Assembly: GCA_900316965.1 (NCBI GenBank)
Contig: ONEY01000018.1
Coordinates: 1 to 37,338, forward strand
Source of the DNA: an uncultured Bacteroidales bacterium
Lineage (GTDB): Bacteria > Bacteroidota > Bacteroidia > Bacteroidales > P3
DNA: 37,338 nt
Reading direction: 5' to 3'
Shown here: piece by piece, positions 17,901-23,369 of the stretch
Position numbering within the stretch: the stretch's first letter is position 1
Layout of the letters: every line of letters starts with the position of its first letter
Made by a program: the position numbers and the translations under genes
The notes under the pieces: model-generated
Seen by the model: the letters and a program-made list of their open reading frames with translations, nothing else
Told to the model about the DNA's origin: nothing
The model's database searches: none

Positions 17901-17988
17901 CAGAGCTATAGTCGAAAGATTGTGCATTGAGAGAGATCGCAAAAAAAGCAATGCCAAGAAATACGAGAAAAGACTTGATGTTTTTCAT
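11980..17988 (-). CDS. Large exported alpha-2-macroglobulin-like protein lacking the thioester motif
   Basis: The product is about 2002 residues with a Sec signal peptide (MKNIKSFLVFLGIAFF, ending SLNAQ). A helical, repeat-like region follows (about residues 25-370), then macroglobulin domains that include the MG hallmark DRPVYKPGDTVRFSL. The central alpha-2-macroglobulin domain contains DLLTEWNIKGLAWT and VPNVPRFLRHGD, and a C-terminal all-helical thioester-domain-like region (ADGGWCWIPGG) ends in a receptor-like beta domain. Where the family usually has a CxEQ thioester, the sequence reads QSLPYVQRHNNPSNIYLANS (about residue 1460), so no thioester can form. Bacterial relatives trap proteases in the periplasm and are often encoded with penicillin-binding protein 1C, which is not present here. 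The frame extends to 18057, but the ATG at 17988 (or 18006) gives a normal signal peptide. Confidence 0.87.
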   Translation of the reverse strand: MKNIKSFLVFLGIAFFAISLNAQSFDYSSAWRAVDSLAKKQYYSQAYDRADDLYKQALKEKNSRNILVGVSYLYEIGSTYKEDVLDNALARLRFVAPLLDNEDRAIVHILTASIYSDYYYDNRFIIEERFSTGQDDMEMAFWDIARIRKEVEKEIRLAFSDIAKLKHTPAISLKPLVKEVVVGNDGDLTPTLFDVMVDKAVSIYGVMGYARLKSQDLTTYKDAFSYDRNFVGVRVKVTDTARSMSAFLFSLLQQREQLHMERRSSDRVMIKLYLDRVNALGTILINDDGEKDVVAQLPSVIAHFRKGNDKMITDLYYKLMNDYYSLFNSDSLVAAVKIADTAYALHPKSPGAIECFNLKQRIEQPRLDVKVRDVVTSQRHISAYLEEANVDTVFFRVINSVERKNNYDHKAWIKQLLKQKVIEQWDMYLADKGDYRSRKVFFAIPPLPQGDYMLLASSSRAFDTMVVTSFFYVEDAVFFFTDDYRGFVVDRKTGEPVANKEVQLQMKKSYNGFFQTKASVKTDKDGHFDFTDYKYLFGSNHYSSRYVVDYNGRKTFEYKYIESESYNGDNNNLSIFFDRPVYKPGDTVRFSLVDYYYDYDRMASVAADQKFVCLLMDVNYKVIDTLTLITDEFGTIDGLFVIPDDALPGVWNVKCCKSEQDYDYGWFVVEAYKQPKFTVTLSKPAEERSFLVPARVEGVAASYSAVPISGAKVSYTVTRYMEIPYWRWNWWSIKPSEASVVAKGEVTTDEKGFFSIQFVPTPDSNADLSLKPTFRYKVDAKVTDVNGETHEASTTLCVGMQSLYVYYGDINQNIIPVGLKNIDGNVIDGNIDITLQRLKCADKPLLEEDDFPLSGMEIPFSKSQMEKMFPLYNYDTATMGYENWPMAKQYPVVHATTSSQKPYYINKDSYPAGVYRLTATTYDKGDTLTTTAYFVNQPKNASEPVFDELIHVEVDTTECEVGGKVHLRVGSRFEKVTFYVMVHKNGKYYRYERHSVSNGFKDIYIPVNDTLLGGFVVEVAAMKENSYESQDFNISVPYTEKKLDVVFSTFRDKLEPGTYETWTLEVKDAKTGNTPAANLLMTMYDASLDNYGGLYYSLNLWRQSFSSNYFSFNNPFRGSNRYYLIQPKPLNFDYQYKLNVLSLVENTYNTYNNRYVMRAARLAKSDIQIAATVRGVEMNEEIEPEYEPGEPEVYTMLEVVDDKFDEEEVVMSAEETKEAGSKGDKENINIRQNMNTLAFFRPTLRTSKDGGVSLTFKVPDLLTEWNIKGLAWTKDLKIGSVNKTAVTQKRLMVVPNVPRFLRHGDTCLFSVKVSNMDDKEQNVAVTLRMSNGANGDLLPMIVGDTVKIIELKAGASGEVVFKLAVPRAAVFVANYLVVARGQGIADGEQAAIPLLPSRQLVTESMAFYINGAGDKSFELKHLSQLDTSAPGFSLVNHALMVDMTPNPVWMAIQSLPYVQRHNNPSNIYLANSIYTNSLSFAIVNNNPQIETMFREWEKNGGEELKSQLRLNADIKQTVVEETPWLQDAIAEEQRHRDIARFFDNKSLAGQIEKDITKLLADQRADGGWCWIPGGSYSSLYTTQYILKSFGLLQSQGVKLDNKTLRALNKAMDFVDAETYKYYKKYVKNKGYDVVNLDYLYLRSYYPGNKMSKNQKEAYDFFYNNAKKYNESYRSLYTQAMLSVVFNRAGDKRLAREMAVRIKEKALYNDEMGMYWRDNVGGCSWSERPIETQAMLIRTMSEVLGDSESVCRMQQWILKQKQTTNWNTDVSTVNAIQALLVDGGSDTLAPVRIEPSLMTVSYGSHTLSSDTSRHQIHISQRHEGAEITPGDGKLTVKKADKGIAWGAMYWQYFENVEKIPASSMGVTLKRSLYRINNDGTLTQINNGKGLAVGDKVRVRIEIDASRNLEYLELKDPRSAAMEPVDTRSGWHWNGGLSYYCAVTNAAQTLYIDRLNKGKYVVEYDMFVNNAGTYVAAPTTIQSVYAPEFRALCPSEKLFVAPRR

Positions 17989-18241
17989 ACTCAAATTTTT
18001 TCTCATAACGGAAAAAAACAGATAATATTGTGACATTGATCCTACCCCATCGGTCATCAGGATTTATGACCTAGTAGTACATGCCCCGAGAAAAATGGCC
18101 ATCATCCCTGTGTCGCTCACCAGCGTGAATGGATGCGGATTGCCGTTGCCGATAGCCGAAACCACATGCTTATTGATTGTTCACTTGCGGATGCGCCCGC
18201 GTCACATCACACTTACATGACAAAAAAGACACTATAGAAAC
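17989..18241. other. Intergenic region upstream of the macroglobulin-like gene
   Basis: About 250 nt separate the macroglobulin-like start from the tRNA-Arg terminator. No TAnnTTTG promoter was seen on the minus strand. The stretch 18060-18215 is less AT-rich than ordinary spacers here. It contains a short plus-strand frame (18095-18220, 41 codons) and a stop-to-stop minus-strand frame of about 38 codons; neither has a family signature. It may be decayed coding sequence. Confidence 0.4.
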
Positions 18242-18273
18242 AAAAAAAAGAGGAAATCGCTTTCCTCTTTTTT
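18242..18273 (-). terminator. Terminator of the tRNA-Arg gene
   Basis: A stem AAAAAGAGGAAA/TTTCCTCTTTTT closes a 4-nt loop (TCGC) and on the minus strand ends in a T-run. It begins 3 nt after the tRNA 3' end. The A-rich and T-rich flanks make it nearly symmetrical, so it could work in both directions. Confidence 0.85.
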
Positions 18274-18275
18274 AG

Positions 18276-18349
18276 TGACTCCTGCAGGATTCAAACCTGC
18301 AACCTTCTGATCCGTAGTCAGATGCTCTATTCAGTTGAGCTAAGGAGCC
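18276..18349 (-). tRNA. tRNA-Arg (anticodon ACG)
   Basis: The 74-nt minus-strand sequence folds as a full cloverleaf. The acceptor GGCTCCT pairs with AGGAGTC (one G-T pair), and the D-arm contains TAGCTCAACTGAATAGAGC. The anticodon stem TCTGA/TCAGA encloses the loop CTACGGA with anticodon ACG, and the T-arm contains GCAGGTTTGAATCCTGC. The first anticodon base A is normally edited to inosine to read CGU, CGC and CGA. No CCA is encoded. The gene has its own promoter (18377-18408) and terminator. Confidence 0.96.
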
Positions 18350-18376
18350 ATCATTTATTTCTCTCGAAATCGGGTG

Positions 18377-18408
18377 CAAAAGTACACACTTTTCAAATAC
18401 TGACCAAA
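18377..18408 (-). promoter_or_regulatory. Bacteroidota-type promoter for tRNA-Arg
   Basis: On the minus strand the -7 box TACTTTTG (18377-18384) follows a -33 box TTTG (18405-18408) with 20 bp between them. The predicted start, near 18370, is about 20 nt upstream of the tRNA 5' end. Confidence 0.7.
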
Positions 18409-18474
18409 TTTTTTTTTGTTTTTTATCAATAAACGGCTACAATAATTTGATTTACTGAAATAAAAAAAATGAAA

Positions 18475-19008
18475 TTATTTACTTTTTGGTCCTTTATAAT
18501 GGTACACTTCCCGGTATAAAATGTCGCGCATTTCATCAAATTCGCCGTCATCCAACTCATACTTCGACATTACTATCATGGGTAGCGTCAACTTTTGTTT
18601 TCCATAGTACGAGGGTTGCCAGTACTCTTGGGGATTGCGAGTAAAACCAAGATCGGTATAGAACTCAAGTCTGTGATCGGCTTGTTCGGTTGAAGGCATC
18701 TCAGTCTCTAACACAATCTGGTCGGGATGTTGCGACATAAAGCTAAGCATCGTGGCTTTGCCCATACCTTGGTTGCGAAACTCTTTATCGATGGCAAAAT
18801 GCTCGATATAGGTAAACTCCTCGAAAACCCAGTAGGTAAGTATTCCCAGTGGCTCGTCATCGAGAGTGGCCACCAAGAAATGGAACCTCTCATCACGGTC
18901 TTCGAGGTTACTAAACGGAGGACGCTCTTCGTCGGGAAACGCCGATTCGAAGAGCTCTTTGGCAAAATGGTTGTGTCTGCTTTCAGACAAAGGTTCAAAA
19001 TCTATCAT
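18475..19008 (-). CDS. GNAT-family N-acetyltransferase
   Basis: The 177-residue protein has the GNAT acyl-CoA fold. A hydrophobic strand (PLGILTYWVFEEFTYIEHFAID) precedes the acetyl-CoA loop motif, seen here as RNQGMGKATMLSF (consensus Q/RxxGxG/A), and a later segment HRLEFYTDLGFTRN matches the C-terminal motif around the catalytic Tyr. The acceptor substrate cannot be predicted. It follows the beta-barrel gene by 100 nt on the same strand and may be expressed with it. The start MIDFEPLSES gives a normal N-terminus. No signal peptide is seen, so it is cytoplasmic. Confidence 0.87.
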   Translation of the reverse strand: MIDFEPLSESRHNHFAKELFESAFPDEERPPFSNLEDRDERFHFLVATLDDEPLGILTYWVFEEFTYIEHFAIDKEFRNQGMGKATMLSFMSQHPDQIVLETEMPSTEQADHRLEFYTDLGFTRNPQEYWQPSYYGKQKLTLPMIVMSKYELDDGEFDEMRDILYREVYHYKGPKSK

Positions 19009-19108
19009 AGAGGTTATTATAGTTTTTTTTGATAAGTCTTATGGATAATAATATAATCTAAAAGGTTGTTAATTGGTTATTTATTGTCTATTATTATTTT
19101 TTATAAAA

Positions 19109-20068
19109 CTAGAATAATGAAAAATTGTTTACCGCAATATTCAATCGTAGCGAGTGGTGGGGCGCCGCTTTGTCAAACCCTTGCAGGTTGACCCTATTGT
19201 AATGAAAGGTATAATTGATAGAAACCGCCGTCCCTTTTGTCAGCGTATATCCAAGACCCAACGACAGAAAGGCCCCATAGCCAATACCGCCTTGATTCAC
19301 ATATTCGTAGCTGCCAACATAAGAAGATGGCGACTGGCCGCCCCATATGTCCAAAATGCTATACGTTATACCGCCAATCTCAATGTCGCTGCTCTCCACT
19401 TTGGTATTGTTGAGATTGCCTCCGGCGGCAAGTTCAAGATTCAAGCCATTGGAAAGCCCTATTTTGCGTATTATGCCCAGATCGAAATAGATACGTTCTT
19501 CCTCCCCACGTGTTGGGCATACAACATAGCGGTTCTGGTCGGTAAGATACACCGAGCCGTGACCGCTATTGAGGAGCACAGCGCCTAAGGCGTCAAGTTT
19601 GGCATAATCAAATTTGAGAGCCCAAGCCCACTTGTCGCCTTCAAGGTCGTAGCGGAATCCTATACCCAGCTGAACGGCAATACGATAATACATATCGCCA
19701 TACTCGGCCACAGTAAGCTGATTGTAGCTGCCCACCGAGCTGCCTATCAAGTCCTGGTTAGTGAGGTTGTTCCAAATTTGATGGCCATAAGTTTCGCTAT
19801 GGAGAATGCGCAAAAGCGTATTGGCGTTGTCGGGAGCGCCATTGTAGAAATTTGCATGAAAGTCGTTGGCTTTGAGAACGCCTATACCCACATTGAGCGA
19901 TAAACCTTTAAGACGATAAGGCTGCCATTGAGAGGCGCACAAAGATGACGGCAATGCAAAAAAGCACAGCATCACTAAGCCGCAAAGCAACCTATCGATT
20001 CTGTATCTGCACTTGTTGGCGACGGGTCCAGCCTCGTCGCCGCATCGGTCTCGGTCTTTATCGTTCAT
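19109..20068 (-). CDS. Predicted outer-membrane beta-barrel protein
   Basis: The 319-residue product has a charged 28-residue n-region, a hydrophobic segment (LLCGLVMLCFFALPSSLCAS) and then alternating beta-strand sequence with many aromatic residues. It ends in a strand closing with Phe (HSLRLNIAVNNFSLF), the classical outer-membrane insertion signal. Phrases such as YRIAVQLGIGFRYDLEG, WAWALKFDYAKLDALG, YGAFLSLGLGYTL and TAVSINYTFHYNRV fit transmembrane strands of a small barrel. No specific family is recognised. The start is uncertain because the n-region is long; a later start is possible. The gene follows the sigma factor gene by 101 nt on the same strand, so it may belong to that factor's unit or be its target. 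Confidence 0.75.
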   Translation of the reverse strand: MNDKDRDRCGDEAGPVANKCRYRIDRLLCGLVMLCFFALPSSLCASQWQPYRLKGLSLNVGIGVLKANDFHANFYNGAPDNANTLLRILHSETYGHQIWNNLTNQDLIGSSVGSYNQLTVAEYGDMYYRIAVQLGIGFRYDLEGDKWAWALKFDYAKLDALGAVLLNSGHGSVYLTDQNRYVVCPTRGEEERIYFDLGIIRKIGLSNGLNLELAAGGNLNNTKVESSDIEIGGITYSILDIWGGQSPSSYVGSYEYVNQGGIGYGAFLSLGLGYTLTKGTAVSINYTFHYNRVNLQGFDKAAPHHSLRLNIAVNNFSLF

Positions 20069-20169
20069 TGTTTCTATATGCGATGAGTGTTTGGTGTGCC
20101 GACTATCAACTTTCTATTCTTATCACCTTTTCTCGATAGCCTCTTCTGGCACTTAAACCTCTTCTTTTT

Positions 20170-20775
20170 TTATATTTGGTCTTTTTTTGTCGTCAGAATA
20201 TTGTGAAGCAAATCACGGGCACGGAATAGCTGAACCTTCACAGTACCCAAAGGAAGGTTGAGCTGCTCGGCAATCTCCTCATAGGATAGTTCCTCGAAAT
20301 AGCGCAACTCCACCAACCGACGATAGCGGGGTTTGAGCTGACTCACGACCTCGCGCAGCATTTGCACTCTCTGTTGGTGGATAATAGTTTCCTCGGGATT
20401 GTGAGCCTCCGAGGGTATAGGGTATTCATACACTTCGTTGCCGGTTCTTATGTCGTCAAGATAAACTGTTTGCAGACGTTTTTTGCGAATAAAGTCCACA
20501 CAATTGTTTGTGGCGATTGAGAACAACCAAGTGCTGAAGGCGTGGGTGGGAGTATAGAGGTGCAACGACGCAAAAGCCTTGCCGAAGGCCTCAATGGTGA
20601 GGTCGTCGGCTTCAGTGGGATTGTTGGTCATTTTGAGGAGCATAAGGTAAATAGGTTCCCTGTACATACGCATAAGGTCGGCGTAGGCACGTTGGTCGCC
20701 TTTTTCCCTAGCCAAACAAACCAACTGGTAGTCGCGCTGGGCTTTTTCGGTTGTAAATTGAGATGCTACCTCCAT
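20170..20775 (-). CDS. ECF-type RNA polymerase sigma factor
   Basis: The 201-residue protein has sigma region 2 (about residues 28-95) with PTEADDLTIEAFGKAFASL and the -10-recognition part AFSTWLFSIATNNCVDFIRKK. Sigma region 4 follows (about 135-190) with LKPRYRRLVELRYFEELSYEEIAEQLNLPLGTVKVQLFRAR, a helix-turn-helix. No region 1 or 3 is present, so this is a group 4 (ECF) factor. Its ATG lies inside the end of the glycosyltransferase gene, overlapping by 10 nt, which means translational coupling. No anti-sigma gene with a transmembrane segment follows; the next gene encodes a beta-barrel protein. Control is therefore unlikely to follow the common FecIR scheme. Target promoters are unknown. 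Confidence 0.93.
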   Translation of the reverse strand: MEVASQFTTEKAQRDYQLVCLAREKGDQRAYADLMRMYREPIYLMLLKMTNNPTEADDLTIEAFGKAFASLHLYTPTHAFSTWLFSIATNNCVDFIRKKRLQTVYLDDIRTGNEVYEYPIPSEAHNPEETIIHQQRVQMLREVVSQLKPRYRRLVELRYFEELSYEEIAEQLNLPLGTVKVQLFRARDLLHNILTTKKDQI

Positions 20776-21920
20776 TGTTTATTTTTTCTCAGTAACGCAA
20801 ATAATGATAAAATAGTATTTGCTATGAGAAAATAAAACTCAAAAAAAACAGAGAAAAATGGTATCTTACTAACATTGAAGCGTTTGCCAAGTAAAAACGA
20901 GCACACAGTTTGCCAAATAATTTTCAAAAGCAGTACCGCCAGCAGCAGTTGCCAAGGAAACAATTGAAATACAAAAAGGCACACCAGAGCCGCGAGAAAC
21001 ACAAATTGCGATATGGGGTATACAGCCAACGATATTCGGTCACATGTTTTGTAATAGCGGCGTGTGGAGCGTTGGCGTATTCGCTGACGATGCCATAAGC
21101 GGAAAGACTCCTGAGCGTTGTATGTAACCGCCGCATCTGGGCTTAACGACAGAGCGGTATTGTTTTTGTCGGCATTCTGATTCACAAAAATGTCGTCGGC
21201 ACCTTCACTAATGCTGTAGTGGCTTATGAATCCACCGCTGCGGAAGAAGAAGTCGCGACGATACGAGAGGTTGCGACCTGTGGCAGTAAATGGGTTTCCC
21301 ATCATAGCGCTACCAATAAAAGTGGCGTTGAAGACCATATCCTCATAACGCTGAAGAGCTGTGGTCAGCGACTTGTCACCCTGCAGCACCGAATAACCCA
21401 ATGCCATATCCACACCCCTGCCATAGGCCGACACCATCTCCCTTATCCAGCTGAATGAGTTGGGCACACACTCAGGCTCGGTGAGCAGTATCACATCTTT
21501 GGTCGCCGACTTGATACCTATCGAAAGGGGATATTTCTTACCATGAAACATATTGACATCCTCCGAAAAAGTTATCGGCTTGAGATTTGGATAGTTTTCC
21601 GAACACACGTGCAACACAAAACGAGTGTCGTCCTGCGAAGTGTAATCCACCACAACGACCTCATAATCGGGATAGTCCTGTTCCAACAGATATGGCAAGC
21701 TTTTCTTTAAAAACTCGGCCTCATTGTGAGCCACTATGACCACCGAAACCGATGGCAGCGACCCCGTAGCTTGGAGCTGCTTAGGATATCGTGAACCTTT
21801 ATATAGGCCCACTCTTAGCCATACCAAACCATAATACAAACATAATGACAGCAACGACAGCACCAGCAATGACAACAAAACAAGTGTGTACGTGCTATTT
21901 AACACATTAGATAAATCCAT
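20766..21920 (-). CDS. Membrane-anchored family-2 glycosyltransferase
   Basis: The 384-residue protein has an N-terminal transmembrane helix (about residues 10-32), a GT2 catalytic domain (about 50-280) and two or three C-terminal transmembrane helices. The nucleotide-sugar-binding start is clear (SVSVVIVAHNEAEFLKKSLP, then YEVVVVDYTSQDDT). The usual DxD segment appears as LLTEPECVP, with Glu in place of Asp. Further GT2 features are SYRRDFFFRSGGF and an acceptor-side RQRIRQRSTRRYYK. It probably adds sugars to a lipid-linked or surface glycan; donor and acceptor are not predictable. It is the first gene of the unit containing the sigma factor and diverges from tgt. Confidence 0.88.
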   Translation of the reverse strand: MDLSNVLNSTYTLVLLSLLVLSLLSLCLYYGLVWLRVGLYKGSRYPKQLQATGSLPSVSVVIVAHNEAEFLKKSLPYLLEQDYPDYEVVVVDYTSQDDTRFVLHVCSENYPNLKPITFSEDVNMFHGKKYPLSIGIKSATKDVILLTEPECVPNSFSWIREMVSAYGRGVDMALGYSVLQGDKSLTTALQRYEDMVFNATFIGSAMMGNPFTATGRNLSYRRDFFFRSGGFISHYSISEGADDIFVNQNADKNNTALSLSPDAAVTYNAQESFRLWHRQRIRQRSTRRYYKTCDRISLAVYPISQFVFLAALVCLFVFQLFPWQLLLAVLLLKIIWQTVCSFLLGKRFNVSKIPFFSVFFEFYFLIANTILSLFALLRKNKQWR

Positions 21921-21942
21921 TTCTCATCTTTTTTTGATTTTA

Positions 21943-21980
21943 CAAAATTAGCTCTATTTTGGAAAATATTTGTAACTTTG
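21943..21980. promoter_or_regulatory. Divergent candidate -7 boxes for the glycosyltransferase unit and tgt
   Basis: The plus strand has TAACTTTG at 21973-21980, matching TAnnTTTG and pointing to tgt with a leader of about 150 nt. The minus strand has TAATTTTG (21943-21950) pointing to the glycosyltransferase gene starting at 21920. Neither has a TTG box at the usual 18-21 bp, so both are weaker calls than the mce, dxs and tRNA promoters. Confidence 0.5.
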
Positions 21981-22135
21981 CATTTGTTTTTAAAAACATT
22001 TTATCAACAATAGCACCTTTCACATTGTGATATAAAATTAGTTACAATATATTATAGCGAAAATGCATTGTTGATTTCAATTCTATTTTTATTATAAAAA
22101 GTCAAAAACCTACACTATCACCCAAATACCCAAAC

Positions 22136-23302
22136 ATGACTTCCGAGCCCAACACACTCAACGAACAACCTTTTCTTTTCACCGTTGAACATACCGACCC
22201 CAAAAGCTCGGCACGCGCAGCTGTGCTGTACACCGATCATGGACCCATTCCCACTCCCATCTTTATGCCCGTGGGCACCGTAGGGTCTGTCAAAGCTGTG
22301 CACCAGCACGAACTCCGCAATGATATCGACGCCAAAATCATTCTTGGCAACACCTACCACCTATACCTCCGACCAGGAACCGCCACACTTCACGATGCCG
22401 GTGGCCTACACCGCTTCATGGGATGGGAGCGTCCCATACTCACCGACAGCGGTGGTTTCCAAGTGTTCTCACTGGCTGAAAACAGAAAAATCAAAGAAGA
22501 AGGCTGCACCTTCAAATCGCACATTGATGGCAGCCGCCACACATTCACCCCCGAAGGAGTCATCGACATCCAACGCCAAATAGGCAGCGACATCATGATG
22601 GCCTTCGACGAATGTCCCCCAGGCGAATCGCCCTACAACTACGCCAAAAAATCTATGGAGCTCACACATAGGTGGATGGACCGCTGTGTGCTTCGCTACA
22701 ATGAAACATCACCCCTCTACGGCCACCGTCAGGCACTCTTCCCCATAGTGCAAGGCTGCAAATACACAGACCTCCGTCGTGCTAGCGCAGAACACGCAGC
22801 CTCCAAAAACGCCTACGGCTATGCCATAGGAGGCCTTGCTGTCGGCGAACCTACCGAGGTAATGTACCAGATGATAGAAGTTGTCAACGCCATCCTGCCC
22901 ACCGACCGTCCACGCTACCTCATGGGTGTGGGCACACCAGCCAACATTCTCGAAGCCATAGAACGAGGAGTTGATATGTTCGACTGTGTTATGCCTACTC
23001 GCAATGGACGCAACGGAATGCTCTTCACTTGGCAAGGCACCGTCAACATCAAAAACAAAAAATGGGAAAACTGCTTCGAGCCCATCAACCCCAACTCCAG
23101 CGCCCTTGCCGACAGAGTCTACACCTATGCCTACCTCCACCACCTCATCAAGTCGGAAGAGCTCCTCGGGCTTCAAATCGCCTCAATCCACAACCTAGCT
23201 TTCTACCTCGACTTGGTGCGCACAGCCCGTCAGCACATTGTTGACGGCGACTTCTCCACATGGAAAGCATCCATAGTCGACCGCCTGATGAAAAGAATCT
23301 AA
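22136..23302 (+). CDS. tgt: Queuine/preQ1 tRNA-ribosyltransferase lacking the zinc cysteines
   Basis: The 388-residue enzyme exchanges guanine 34 of GUN-anticodon tRNAs for preQ1 in queuosine synthesis. Family features are PIFMPVGTVGSVKAV, ILGNTYHLYLRPG, catalytic TDSGGFQVFSL (base Asp), the substrate pocket AFDECPPGESPY, GGLAVGEPTEVM, and the nucleophile segment DMFDCVMPTRNGRNGMLFT. Near the C-terminus most Tgt proteins bind zinc through CxCxxC and a His. Here the stretch reads PINPNSSALADRVYTYAYLHHLI, so all three cysteines are replaced, while the SIHNL histidine remains. It is unclear whether this loss is specific to this genome or general in the lineage. The frame is otherwise full-length, so an active enzyme is likely. 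Confidence 0.95.
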   Translation: MTSEPNTLNEQPFLFTVEHTDPKSSARAAVLYTDHGPIPTPIFMPVGTVGSVKAVHQHELRNDIDAKIILGNTYHLYLRPGTATLHDAGGLHRFMGWERPILTDSGGFQVFSLAENRKIKEEGCTFKSHIDGSRHTFTPEGVIDIQRQIGSDIMMAFDECPPGESPYNYAKKSMELTHRWMDRCVLRYNETSPLYGHRQALFPIVQGCKYTDLRRASAEHAASKNAYGYAIGGLAVGEPTEVMYQMIEVVNAILPTDRPRYLMGVGTPANILEAIERGVDMFDCVMPTRNGRNGMLFTWQGTVNIKNKKWENCFEPINPNSSALADRVYTYAYLHHLIKSEELLGLQIASIHNLAFYLDLVRTARQHIVDGDFSTWKASIVDRLMKRI

Positions 23303-23369
23303 GCCGCCAGGCAACAAGCCCATTATCATTATAACAGAGAAAAAACAAAATAACAAAACACAACAATAA

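Noticed and set aside
18058..18240. Short frames (41 codons plus strand at 18095-18220; about 38 codons stop-to-stop on the minus strand) between the macroglobulin-like gene and tRNA-Arg
   Set aside because: No ribosome-binding context, no family match and no signal peptide. Possibly decayed coding sequence, but not supportable as a gene.
18276..18349. tRNA-Arg as an integration site of a mobile element
   Set aside because: No integrase gene, no second copy of the tRNA 3' end and no phage- or plasmid-like genes on either side.
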